DNA of 64,000 nt, from contig JAPWDM010000064.1 of assembly GCA_035578155.1 (NCBI GenBank), forward strand, positions 241,501-305,500, in the 5' to 3' direction. Shown here piece after piece: positions 35,698 to 47,592 of this stretch; position 1 is the first letter of the stretch; each line of letters opens with the position of its first letter. The position numbers and the translations under genes are program-made. The notes beneath the pieces are model-generated. The model saw nothing but the letters and a program-made list of their open reading frames with translations, was not told the origin of the DNA and ran no database searches. This DNA is from Brachynemurus nebulosus. Lineage: Eukaryota; Arthropoda; Insecta; Neuroptera; Myrmeleontidae.

Positions 35698-37025
35698 TAG
35701 TCGTCCGCTAAACGGGCGAATAAAATAACCTAGTCATCCGTAGGTATTGACTTTTCGCGTAAGTATTGATTTTTAATAATGTTATTAGTTCTTAAATAAA
35801 GGAAAGTAATTTAGAATCATAATTAAAAAATCGAATTGAAAATTTGTTTATTATTAGACAGCTGTCATAACTTTAAAGTTAATTTAATTTTACCAATTAA
35901 AAAACATTCAGATTTGAATAATATTTATCTAATTACGATGAGTAAGTACAAATTGTTATTATTAATTACTGTAAATTATTGACTATTAATAACTCATTTA
36001 ATTAATTAATCGATAGTCGCCCGTTTTGGTTAGGTTAGTTTAGTTAGTTTTAACAATATAGCTCGACTTTTGATATAAAAACAGGGTGGTAAGGTTGGGT
36101 TTGGTTAGGTTAGTTTAGTTAGTTTTGACAATATACTTCGATTTTTTATATAAAAACTAGGTGGTGAGGTTGGTTTTAGTTAGGTTAGTTTAGTTAATTT
36201 TGACAGTATACTTCGATTCTTGATATAAAAACTAGGTGGTGAGGTTGGTTTTGTTTAGGTTAGTTTAGTTAATTTTGGCAATATACCTCGATTTTTGATA
36301 TAAAAACTAGGTGATGAGGTTGGTTGTGGTTAGGTTAGTTTAGTTAGTTTTGACAATATACTTCGATTTTTGATATAAAAACTAGGTGGTGAGGTTGGTT
36401 TTGGTTAGGTTAGTTTAGTTAGTTTTGACAATATACTTCGATTTTTGATATAAAAACTAGGTGGTGAGGTTGGTTTTGGTTAGGATAGTTTAATTAGTTT
36501 TGACAATATACCTCGATTTTTGATACAAAAACTAGGTGGTGAGGTTGGCATTTGCCTAAGGTGGGTACACAATATATATTGAACTCAAATAAATCGGCTC
36601 AGTAATTTCGTAAAAAAAAATTTTTTTTTGAAAATTTTTGTCTGTTTGTGTATTCGAAAACTATTAGCCTCAGAGGGTTGAAATTTGGCAGGAATGTATC
36701 TGGGGCTAAGAAGTATTATTTCCTATAAGGACAACCAATTTTACGTCAAGGACCGTTTTCCCTATCTTACCCGGCTATGCCCTTTATTCACGATATTTTT
36801 TTTTAAATTTTATATCAAAAAATAAATTTCGTATTTTTGCAATTTTTTTTTTTTGTTTTTCGGAATTTTTGGATACAGCCTAGTAAGCATACCATTCCTA
36901 GAAGAATTAGATTTATCGGACGATTAATTTATATTATTCATCCGATAGTCGGACGACTAGGTTATTTTGTTCATCCGTTTAGCGGACCATTAATTTATTT
37001 TATTCATCCGTTTAGCGGACGACTA
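35698..37025. mobile_element. TIR element carrying an internal minisatellite
   Basis: GTCGTCCGCTAAACGG begins at 35,700. The inverse, CCGTTTAGCGGACGAC, ends at 37,023. TA flanks each end. The right end holds two further partial copies of the terminal sequence (near 36,945 and 36,985), so the end itself has been locally multiplied. The length is 1,324 bp. The centre is occupied by the 75-bp minisatellite. No transposase; superfamily uncertain. Confidence 0.75.
36028..36552. repeat. 75-bp minisatellite, seven copies, with GGTTAGGTTAG core
   Basis: Units begin with 'ggttaggttagtttagtta' near 36,028, 36,103, 36,178, 36,253, 36,328, 36,403 and 36,478, spaced at exactly 75 bp. Each contains 'gacaatatacttcgattttt' and 'aaaaactaggtggtgagg'. 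Copies differ by a few substitutions. GGTTAGG-rich repeats are common in insect genomes; this is not the simple TTAGG telomere repeat. Confidence 0.93.
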
Positions 37026-38300
37026 GCAACACCCATAATTTAAAACCAGTAACAGCCTTAAACTTACATTGACTTTGTTTTTTGTTGGTAACAGTCAATA
37101 AGATTAATGATTTACAGAATAAATTTAGATCAGTAACATTCAAATGACAGACATCAGTAAAAACAAACAGTATCTACAAATAAATATTTTAGTAGTAACC
37201 ACTACTATTTTATTTTTAAAATTACAAAAATTATTTTTTTCCAAATACTTTTTAAAATTTGTATGATTTTTTTATAAATCGTCCATAGATTGCTGTATGT
37301 TGTAATAAAAAATTAATATTTTACAGTTTTTCGTAAATTTCGACGGTGAGACGAAAAATTTTGCAAAACTCTTTTTTAGCGAGCACCTACGACCCAATAG
37401 GAAGTTACATGCCAAATTTAAAGTTTGTAGGTATTGTAGTTCTGTAGATTTTGTGATAGGTGACTGTATGAGTGGTATTTCTCTTTTATATATTCGTATA
37501 TAGATTATTTTGAGTAAAAAGTTTAGCTATTGTATGTTGCAGTAAACTGTTTAATAAATATCACACTTGGCAATATCAATCATCCTTTGAAATACAGCAA
37601 GTTTTTATTGATGAAATTGACTAGTAAATGGGTTTTAAACACACTGCATACTTGACGCAAGTGCGTGGGTGGATAATAGAGATGGAAGGTAGTTATCATT
37701 ATATTGATTATGTACAATATTAATTTTAATGGCTCTCTTGTTTGATGTTTTGTGCGTTCCCTTCTTTTCAAGAGCCCTACAGATAGTACAAGTGTATACG
37801 CTCATTAATATACCTGATGCAAACAATTTGTTTTTTCAGTTTTTCAATAAAATGTAAATGCTTCAGAAATTTGAATTCTGTATTGTTAGGATGTTTTAGC
37901 TGCTAGTGTAGAAGCTTGACATTAATATTCGAGTAGACTTTGACGTGTTTGAAGAATATTTGACTAAAATATCATCAGCATTTGTGTTTTTTTTACGCAG
38001 TTTTCTAAAAATACAAATTGGAAAAATAAAAAAACCTAAACACAGTGTATAATATTTTGAAAAGAGATATGTTTATTTTAATTTATATTTTTAAGTTGAA
38101 ACGTTATCACTGCATATTTGCATTTTTTATTTCAGAAATTTTATTTCGTTCGTTATCTCTTTTATTGATATAATTGTATTCGTTTGGTCTAATGTTGAAC
38201 TCTAGCACATCGAAAAGTTCTAATAAGGATTTGGTCCTTCATTCGGAACACATACGCACTCCAAGAGGACAATTCAACCACTTCACTGCATATTTATTAT
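37026..38300. other. No gene recognised
   Basis: AT-rich; short open frames without recognisable domains. Confidence 0.45.
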
Positions 38301-38309
38301 ACATATAAC

Positions 38310-38627
38310 TCGGCGACAGTTTTTGGTTTCAAAAGTGGAAACAAGTTTCACAGTGGGAGTGAAAATTTTTTTAACGGGAATGGTAGTGGGCGGGAATGGA
38401 CAAATATTTCGGCAGTATTACACTTCTGTTTTCATTTATAAATCACAATAAAAGCGGGACCCGAAATAATAAAACGGGTCCCGCCGGAAACGGGACTAAT
38501 TTTTAGAAAATGAGCCGGAGCGAAAATAGGCGGGAATGAAAATTTTGCTACGGAATGGGGTGAACGGAAATGCTAAACAAAATCGGGAACGGGTGGGAAC
38601 GAGTTATCACTTCCGTTCCCATCTCTG
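38310..38627. mobile_element. hAT-like non-autonomous fragment (CAGAGATGGGAACGG end)
   Basis: A G-rich to C-rich region of 'gggaatgg', 'gcgggacccg' and 'gggtcccgc' words ending in CCGTTCCCATCTCTG at 38,627, the inverse of a typical hAT terminus. The opposite end was not found, so the element is truncated or too diverged. A similar fragment lies at 11,410-11,680. Confidence 0.55.
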
Positions 38628-40280
38628 TTCAGCGTCACCTTCATTAACCAAAAACAACTACGCAAAAAAAGAAAATTTTATTGCAAGCATTACAAGCGTA
38701 GAACATTTTATAAACTTTTGTTTCCTTATACACTTTAATCTGTATTCTATTCTCGTACTGGAACCATAAGGTAAGATAATTGCCAGCAAAAAACATTTTA
38801 TAAAAATCAATTTAAAAATAATCTCTTTAATAAAAATGGTATAATTCGCAAACATTTCAACTAGAACATCCGGTATACTATTAGCGAAGAAAAAATAAAT
38901 AAGGGAACAAAAAGCACGTTTCTGTTATGCGTTACGTTTTTCAAATAACTAAGTGCGACTATCATAAATATGAAGTTGGAAATTATATCCTTATACACAC
39001 ATAAGTGTGCTGTGGCAAGTTCATATATCTGCACAGCACATAAACTGACTTCTTATTTCTTTTCCTGCTCCATTTAAAATATGTAGTTCATTTAACATTA
39101 AAAATATTGTTGTAATCATAATCGTTGTTGGAAATTAATCCCATTCTTAAAATTGTAACTCGAAATGAGAGCTATTGTTGAGGTCATGAACAGAGGTAAA
39201 ATAGTAGCAGCAAACCTAATATTATGAATGCATTTATTTGTTATTAATAGGCTATGTTATATGAAGCCCTCTGAGATATTGGGATCTTGAGGGCATAAAA
39301 AGCAGCCAGAATAAAGTATTCAACACATTTTGAATATTTTTCAGTGTAAGAATGGTGTGAAATTTTGAAGTCGATTGGAGCAAAGATACTGGAGATATAG
39401 AGTTGTGAATCAACGTTCCTCCGACTCGACATAAAACTGTCCAACACATATGCAGTCGGAGTACTTGGCAACTGTTTCGCTTTCTGTTTACCTGAAAGCT
39501 CTTTGATTTATGGAGCTGGCATCAGTGATTCTGTCGATCATTTATCGATGTTTAATTTTTGATTTTCTAATGTATAAAACTTAACATTTAAAAAGGTGTT
39601 TTTCTCACACTTAACCTTTTCGAAGTTGGGGAGTCTCTAACTCAAACTGTAATGGTCCGATCCTTTTGAAATTTTACATTCTTTCTACACAGATTACAAG
39701 GTAACGCTGTCGAATTTTTTTATTTTTTATCATTTTATTTTACATTAAAAAAATTGTCTATTTTTTAATCAAAAATCGATATTTTGATTTCTTAAGTGTT
39801 ACTAAAAGCTAAAAAATCAATTTTAAAAATTCTCGACCACGTAGGTACTCTTGTAGCTAGTCGAGAAACTTATCGACTAACGAAACGTATTTGATTTTTG
39901 ATTTCCAATGATCCGATGATGAGTTATGCGGTTCACCGCAATGAAACTTTTCTCTCAGGTGTCTGGAAAAATCTACAGCCACTGTATAGTGGTCCAATTT
40001 CCAAAAAGGCGGACAAAAATCGATAATTAGTTTGAGTGAAACAAAAAATGGTATACTTATAAGTATTTTCAATATTTTACCTATATTTTCTATGTAATAA
40101 AACCATTTTTACTGAATTTCTATAAAACTGTTGACCATAATGAAATAAGACTTGAACACATATTTCAATATGGAATACTTCTCAATTTTACACAATATGG
40201 CTTTTTGAAAAACTGTCGCACAACTCCTTTATCTACTTGCCCCTTCAATTCTCAATATAAAATACCTATTGGATTATGAA
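38628..40280. other. No gene recognised
   Basis: AT-rich; the last 250 bp contain a diverged relative of the tandem array that follows (tgagtgaaacaaaaaatggt near 40,035). Confidence 0.45.
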
Positions 40281-40655
40281 TTTGATATTATTATTTTGAA
40301 AATTCAAAATGGCGGGTCCAAAATGGCAGGTAAAAATAAAAAAATTAGTTTTATTGAAACAAAAAATGGTATATAAAGGTTTTCAAGATCGCTGATTATG
40401 AATTTGATATTATTTTTTTGAAAATTCAAAATAGCGGGTCAAAAATGGCGGGCAAAAGTTAAAAGAATTAGCTTTACTGAAACAAAAAATGGTATATGTA
40501 TCAAGGTTTTCAAGGTCGTTGATTGTAAATTTGATATTATTATTTTAAAAATTCAAAATGGCGGGTCCAAAATGGCAGACAAAAATAAAAAATTAGTTTT
40601 CTTGAAACAAAAAATGGTATACACATGTTTTCAAGGTCGCTGATTAAAAATATGA
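40281..40655. repeat. Tandem repeat, unit 121-127 bp, three copies
   Basis: Units start with 'atttgatattatt' at 40,281, 40,402 and 40,529. Each includes 'aaattcaaaat(g/a)gcggg' and 'gaaacaaaaaatggtata' and ends with a 'ttttcaag(a/g)tcg(c/t)tgatt' block. Non-coding. Confidence 0.85.
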
Positions 40656-41087
40656 AGTGAGACAAGAAAAAACTGAAATTGATGTAAAAAACGAAGGGAC
40701 ACATTGGGGCAAGAATTTTGTTTTTTTAAAAAAATCTACATTCGTCATACTTTCTTGCAAAAAAAACAAATCGTCCAACTCGATCAAACTCATAACTATT
40801 TCTTATAAATAAACATATTAACAAAGCAATATTTCTCTGTAATAGGTACACCCTATAGAAATATCAAATTCTCCTTTACCACATATCCATAATGATTACT
40901 CACCTTCATTTTCAACGTCCATCACTTTTGATTTAAAAAACACACTTGTAAACAAAATGAAGATGAAAACAGAATGAACAACTAGAATATGCGTACGAGA
41001 CAGGTGTTCAGTTAGCTCTGCTTGACCTTCCCTTATCTGCTAATGCGATACAATGGACTGTCGGTTTGCACCGAGGTGCGTTGGTGT
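40656..41087. other. No gene recognised
   Basis: Unassigned sequence between the tandem array and the left edge of the Gypsy relic. Confidence 0.4.
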
Positions 41088-41091
41088 CCCC

Positions 41092-43039
41092 TGTACCGAC
41101 ACATAATTAAATAGTTTGCCGTGCATAAAATTAATTATAAATTAATAATATTAGTATGCTCGGAGAATAACCTTGGTAACAGCTAACAGAGAAAAATACA
41201 TGATTTTGGATTGAAAAACACATTACCACAGTATAGATAAAAGATTATTACCATAGGCAGTAGCGAAACGCACTTTCTATCCTTTTTTGATATAAGTACA
41301 AACAATTATGTATGTCCTTTTTTACTTATGTGATTGTATGTGTTTGTACATGTGAGATTGAGGGTTGATAATGGTCATGTTAAATTATATGAACAACTAA
41401 AAGCAACTTTTTTTTTAAAATGAATTGAGCAAACGGGAAATTGATGGCAGTATTCAACACGAGAATTTAGATCGTCACGACGTATTAGCACCAACCACTG
41501 TCGAAATCGAAAATATTAACTGAATTATTATAAAATATTAATAATTATTTATTATTTAACGTATTTTTACATAAGCATTCAAATTATAATAATACTTACA
41601 AATTTGCATTAAACGGCACTCAGGAAAAACATAAATTGAAATTTTGTTTTGAATGATTTAAACAAAATTTAGCAGCACAAGAGTTATCACCAGACATTTT
41701 AAGCCACCATAATAATTAAATACATATCAGAAATATCTTACAGATCACGAAACACACTAAAATTACAAGGAAATAGGTATCAAAAATAACTGATTACAAG
41801 CTTTAAATAAAAAAAAAATTTAATGACAGTTAAAATTCCACTGCTACCGATGTTAAAAATTTTTAAAAAGTCAGTGAAACTTACAAGTAAAGGGCCCGAG
41901 ACCGGACCTATCGATTTTGATGAAACTTAGATATGTTACAGAACACTAAAAATAAGCGACCCATTTTTTTTCGGCGGAAAAACGGTTTGAAGGGGTGAAA
42001 TCGCCCCAAACCTTACAAAAACCTTACATACGGCAGTCCAAATTCAGAACCACTTATTGTGAGATTATTACCGACTGTCAGTGTGTTAATATTAAAAATG
42101 AGTGTATGTTAACTAGTATGTATTTTAAGAGGGTAATTCACCCCCTTTCCAATGTTGCTCAAACTGAATTTTGAAATCGAAAATTTCATTACGTTATTCT
42201 ATTCACAATTTCACTACGTTATTCTAAATGTCTTAAACTATTTTCCATGAAAAGGAACTTCTTGAACTACCCGAGTAGTACGACTGTTCGTCACGGCCAC
42301 CCCTAGTTAACTACCCCTAGATTTAATATTAGGACATTTAGCGAAAACAGGTAAATTAGATTTTTTGACGTAGATTTCAAATCCGTAAACAAAATTTTTA
42401 TATTGTTTAATTTTCACCCACTTTTTGCAAAATTACCCCTAAATTTTAACCCCCAACCACCCCTGTTGATGTAATTTGGACAAATTTAATATCAATACAT
42501 AGCTCTTTAAAAAAGAGCAATATCGCCGATTTAAACTTTTGCTCTATCTCTTACCGTTTTGGAGATATTTAAAAAATTAAATTTTTGCCCCAATTTTTGG
42601 AGGGCGATTTCACCCCTTTAATCCGTTTTTCCGCCGATAAAAAAAAATACGTGTCGCTTATTTTTTAGTGTTCTACAATATATCTAAGTTTCATCGAAAT
42701 CGATAGGTCCGGCCTCGGGTCCTTTACTTGTTAGACAAAATTAAATAATTTAGATAATTATCAACTGTAAATTGTCACAAAATAATTTGACCTGCAAATT
42801 TATTTTTCTAAATTAAATTTAATTTAGTGATGATATTTTCACTGTATTAGTATGCATAATGTTAAGCATTATTTAAGTACATAACATGGATAATCCTTTG
42901 GAATTTTTGAATTCCAAATGACACTCTTACGTTATCTCGTTTCGTAACTGTTTGTGAAACAAATTATTATTTAAACTGTGAAATTACTATTTATCTTAAT
43001 AAATATTGATAAACACACACACGCATTCATAATCATATA
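41092..43039 (+). repeat. 5' LTR of the Gypsy relic, interrupted
   Basis: The first 135 bp (41,092-41,227) and the last 60 bp (about 42,978-43,039) match the 187-bp 3' LTR. The roughly 1.75 kb between them has no counterpart there. A Harbinger-like MITE explains 847 bp of the excess; the rest is unidentified. Either a larger insertion entered this LTR or the 3' LTR suffered a deletion. Confidence 0.72.
41884..42730. mobile_element. Harbinger-like MITE H1, complete copy inside the 5' LTR
   Basis: CAAGTAAAGGGCCCGAG starts at 41,884. The inverse (ctcgggtcctttacttg) ends at 42,730. TTA flanks both ends, fitting a 3-bp TWA duplication. The inverted ends extend for about 130 bp (for example 'cctatcgattttgatgaaac'). 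It is non-coding, 847 bp. Related one-ended copies lie at 50,150-50,853 and 60,312-61,020. Confidence 0.85.
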
Positions 43040-43040
43040 A

Positions 43041-43052
43041 TTGGTGACCAAC
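43041..43052 (+). other. Primer-binding site of the Gypsy relic
   Basis: TTGGTGACCAAC directly follows the 5' LTR end. TGG complementary to a tRNA CCA tail, in this position, is the expected start of a minus-strand primer site. Which tRNA is used was not determined. Confidence 0.6.
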
Positions 43053-43099
43053 GACAAAAAGAATTTGGTAATTCGTTAAATATTTATTTATTATTAAAA

Positions 43100-46000
43100 T
43101 AGGGTAAGAGCACCGGTAGTTGACACGGACCTAATAGTTGACACATTAAAGGTATATGTTTAAATATTAAGAATATATTTTATTTCTAGGAAATGATGCG
43201 TGTTAACATAAGCTATTTTAACGTATTTAAATTTGTTTGTTAAAAATTTACTCTTTTTAATGGATGTAAACATGCGCAAAATGTATGTTTTATATGACGT
43301 TTTGTTGATGTGTTGTAAGTGAGTCAATTTTGTTAAAAAAAACTTAAGACACGTCACAAATTTCTAACACGGTTTTTTTACGTGCAATTAGAAAAACTGA
43401 AGTTGTCGGGCAATATATGTGGTAAGTAATAACTAGATTCTTGAAAAATATCATTTTCAACTTAAAAATTAATTTTTAACCTATAATTAATAAGCCTGTC
43501 AATTACTAGTACACTTTTATTTTAGTTGGTACTGGTAGTTGATGAAACTGTCAACTACTAGTTACGCCTATAACAGTACGTTTTTCTTATTTCCTTTCCT
43601 CTTATTGATTCTACATTGATAAAAATGGCTTTGATGAATTCACAAATGATCCGTTGAAATTCAGGCTAGTAGATAACATAGTGTTTTCTCTCTCCAAATA
43701 CTTAATATTTTGGCTAAAACTTGGTGTCAACTAATAGTACATGTTTTATGTCAATTACTAGTTCAATTTGTTTTTATAGGAACACAATGAGTAAAACCAA
43801 CAAAAAGAAGTTCTGGTCGTATTCAGAAGAGTCCTTAGCTTTAGCATTAGATGCTATAAAAAATAACTGCATGAGTGTAGCTCAAGCGTCTAGAATCTAT
43901 GGTGTACCTCGAACTACTCTTTTATATAAAAATCTGGGGAAAATTCCTGTTAGTAGAAAAATGGGACCCGGTTCAATTTTACCAGCTGAAGATGAAGATC
44001 GACTGGTTAATTGGATTCTGCAACTTGGATCAACAGGTTTTCCTGTTACTAAGGACCAACTTCTAGATAGCGTTCAGCTTTTAGTTAAAGCACTGAAATA
44101 TGACACACCTTTTGTAAATTCGCGTCCTGGAAGACGATGGTTTACTTCTTTTTTAAAAAGACATCCAATAATTTCGAAAAGAATAGCTGAAAATTTATCA
44201 ATGTCTAGAGGTGCAGTAACGGAAGAAAAAATAAGAAATTGGTTTCAGGAAATAAGACAATTTATGGATACAAACAATTATTCTAATGTTTTAAAAGATC
44301 CTAATCGAGTGTTTAACACCGATGAATCCGCTCTATTTTTGGCACCAAAAGATAATAGTGTATTGGTACGAAAGGGATCAAAGTTTGTCTATAATAAAAT
44401 TACTTCGGGGGAAAAGGAAAATATAACAATATTACTGACAGGAAATGCGGCTGGGGAATTTGCGCCACCCATGATAGTTTTCAAATATCAAAGAATTTCT
44501 AAAGATCTGGCCCAGTCTGTTCCAAAAAACTGGGGAGTAGGAAGGACCGAAACAGGCTGGATGACGGCTGAGTCATTCTTTGAATATATTACCAACGTTT
44601 TTACCCTTGGCTTCTAGAAAAACAGATTCAATTTCCAGTTATCTTATTTTTAGATGGACATAAGTCTCATTTAACATTAAATTTAAGCGAATTTTGTAAA
44701 GAAAAGCAGATTGTTTTAGTTACTTTATATCCAAATTCCACTCATGCTATCCAACCACTTGACGTAGGGGTGTTTGGTCCCTTGAAACAATTATGGAAAA
44801 AGGCTGTTCATAAGTGGAAAATACAAAATGACTTTCAAACCTTATCAAAAAAAAATTTTTGTCTTCTGTTAGAACAGGTAATTGGGGAGTTACGACCGAA
44901 TTGTTTAATAAATGGATTTAAAAAAACTGGATTATTTCAATTTGATGAGAATAATGTTGATTTTGAAAAATTTAAACAAGTTACCAAAGATCTTGGTCTT
45001 AATATTGACGCCAATCATAGTATAAACATTTCTAAACACTTAAATATTTTCGAGTCTCGAATAGAAAAAACGAAATTAGAAAGTTTTAGGAGTTGTCTTA
45101 TGAAAGGTTGGTCCGGCCCGGAAGAAGATAAAAATCTTTTTTCTTACTGGAAAAACTTAAAGTTAGAAGTAAGCGCAAAACAAAATAATTCTGAACAAAA
45201 TATGACGGTAGCCTCAGAAAATGTGACGAGTTTTGAACCTGATTTGTCTCAAGTATTGGGGGAGGAAAATAGCAAAATATTTGAAATTCGAAACAATGAG
45301 CTAATACCCAGAGATGCGGCTTCTATTTCGATTGAAACCTGTTTTACTCCGGCTAAAATTTGTTCTACTCCAATTGAAATCTGTTCTAGTCTGATTGAAA
45401 CCGGTTCTGCTCCGATTGAAACCTATTCTACTCCGACTGAGACTTGTTTTACTGCGACTGAATCCTGTTCTACTCCAATTAAAATCTGTTCAACTCCAGT
45501 GGAATCTTCAAATTTGGTTGTTCCTAGTACAAATTCATCCCCGAAGTGCAAAGTAACAGCAGCGGCATCAACCTCTAAGTGTTTACCATCTAATATGCCA
45601 AGTCCATTTAAAAATATTTTATTCTGGCCTCAACCCAAAAACGAACAACAAAAAAGAAAGAAGGAAAAAATCCCATCAGTAGTAACTTCAGAAAAATGGC
45701 AAGAATATCATAGGAAAAAAGAAGAGGAAAGACAAAAGAAAGTAACAGCTGTGCAGGAGAGAAAAAGAAAAAGGGAAATTAAAAAATATGAGAAAGAAAT
45801 TGCCAGGAAAAGAGGGAAAGAAAATTTAGAAAATAGTTTATATGCAAGCTGGTATTGTGACGTTTGCGAAATGGATGATGAGGCTGATATGATTATGTGT
45901 TTCAAATGTAAAACTTGGTACAACGAAAAGTGTGTATCAGTTCGGTCAATGAAAAAGTTCCTTTGCTTTAAATGCAAATCTAATTAATTTATATTTTAAT

Positions 46001-46751
46001 TAAACTTAAAATTTAAAAAAAAAGCTAGTAAGATACATTTTTTTAAAATTATTAATTATCTAAAAATTATGATTTTCAAAAAATGTTAATAATCTAAAAT
46101 AAGAAATAATTTCATATTCAGTAGTGATCTAGTACGAGTACTTTGAAAAATCAAACCATATGCTATTTTTTTAAGTTTGAAAGAATCGACGATGTAGAAT
46201 TTATGTATTTTTTCTTAATAAAACTTATCAAAAAAAGAAAAATGTTATTCTATTTTACATTCATTTTATAATCAAATATGTATATTATGTCTTAGGCCTT
46301 GAAGAAAAAATTAAGCACAAAATTATGTTATTTATAAAAATAAATTTTATTTCGTCTGTATCTTACCGAATATTTGGTTGTCATAATTAAACCAGTGTTA
46401 AAACTTTGGTATGATAAAATTAGATTATTAAGTGTAAAATTACAAACTATATGGACATAATAATACACTATGCATAACAAAAAAACTTGTGTCAACTATT
46501 AGGCAAGATAGTAACATCTATTAGTACGACTTATGTCAACTACTGGTGAATTCACACTTTTTTTATTTATATCGCTAATATTTCACAAAATCTACTTTTC
46601 ATAAAGAAAATTGCTATTCTAATAAAATCTAAAGACCTTAAGAGTTATGGTTTTGCAAATTTAAGTCCATTGATGCTAGTGTGTAATGAAATATCTTTTC
46701 TGAAACTTCGAAAATTTCCTTAAGGTGTCAACTACTAGTGCGTTTACCCTA
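43100..46751 (+). mobile_element. pogo/jerky-like DNA transposon P2 with TA duplication
   Basis: GGGTAAGAGCACCGGTAGTT begins at 43,102 and a matching inverse ends ...TTTACCC at 46,749. TA flanks both ends. The element is 3,648 bp and inserted between the primer site and gag of the Gypsy relic. About ten subterminal copies of TGTCAA(C/T)TA(C/A/T)TAGT occur in both orientations: near 43,125, 43,497, 43,531, 43,549, 43,725 and 43,749 on the left, and 46,490, 46,533 and 46,726 on the right. The single transposase has one clear frame break. Confidence 0.9.
43787..45987 (+). pseudogene. pogo/jerky-like DDE transposase with PHD-type C-terminus (P2), one frameshift
   Basis: The start is taken at the ATG at 43,787 (MSKTNKKKFW), 7 bp after a TTTTTATAG that could be a splice acceptor; the open frame upstream lacks conserved residues. 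Helix-turn-helix DNA-binding part: ALDAIKNNCMSVAQASRIYG. DDE_1 core aspartates: FNTDESALF (codon 44,321), FLDGHKSH (44,653) and IQPLDVGVF (44,761). One missing base near 44,600 breaks the frame; otherwise it is open to 45,987. A Ser/Thr-rich linker at 45,330-45,510 consists of about eight diverged 8-residue repeats like ETCSTPI(E/K). The C-terminal zinc finger reads WYCDVC, CFKCKTWYNEKC and CFKC. The usual His ligand (WVHEIC in P1) is Asn here. Close relative of P1. Confidence 0.88.
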
Positions 46752-46799
46752 TTTATAATTATATTTTAACATATTTGTTTTCAAAAGTAAAATATAATT

Positions 46800-47590
46800 A
46801 TGCCAAAAAAGAATAATACGAAGATGACCCATGTACCAGTTACCTCAGAAAACGGTAGAGTAAATTTTATTTTCGAAAAACTACCAGAATTTGACAGAGG
46901 TGATGCAGAATTATGGTTGCGTAAATGCGATATGTTATTTAAATTAAAGAATATTGTCAATGAAGACAATAAATATTTTTAATTACTCTAGCTCTCGATG
47001 CAAAGACCAGTCAAGCTGTACGTCACATAATTACTGACGTAACAATTGAAGACAAATATGAGAGAATAAGGAATTAATTACAGAATAAATATGTTATGTC
47101 AAAAACCGAAAAATTTTCTTCTTTATTTAAAACAGAGAATTTTCAGGATCTGAAAACTTCAGAAATCATTAATAAAATGCAATTTTTCGCATGTGATTTG
47201 AATTTGGAAGATTCATTCCTTAAACAAATATTTTTTAAACATGTACCACAAAACATATTGCCTTTCTTGTATATACTAGACAGTTTGGAATGGCATGAAT
47301 TAGATAAATTAGCAGACAAAACATATGATTCTTCAGTTGAAATCAATGAAATTAAATTAAGAGATGAAAAACTTGAAGAATTATATAATCAAATAAATGC
47401 CATAAAGAATAAATTGAAAAATTTAAGGAAAAGGCAAAATTTCCATAGAAAGAAAAAGGAATTTTTGACTGTTCTAAAAATAATTTTAATTCTAAATTCC
47501 AATCAGAAATATGTAAATATCACATAAAATATGGAGAAAATACAAGACCGTGCATTAAACCATGTTATTGGTACATTTTATTTAAAAATG
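46800..47590 (+). pseudogene. Ty3/Gypsy gag-like remnant
   Basis: The first segment (46,800-46,982) contains LPEFDRGDAELWLRKCD, typical of the capsid start in arthropod Gypsy gag. A frame change near 46,977 leads to LDAKTSQAVRHIIT, a stop near 47,073, then a longer open part (47,096-47,527) with PQNILPF and LDKLADKTYD. A final shift exposes a nucleocapsid-like CKYH...C...C cluster at 47,535-47,590. Three breaks make it non-functional. Confidence 0.78.
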
Positions 47591-47592
47591 AA

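Noticed and set aside
36028..36552. Telomeric TTAGG repeat or interstitial telomere
   Set aside because: The unit is 75 bp with only two GGTTAG words each, not a simple TTAGG run.
36028..36552. CRISPR-like array
   Set aside because: Whole 75-bp units are repeated without variable spacers, and the context is eukaryotic transposon DNA.
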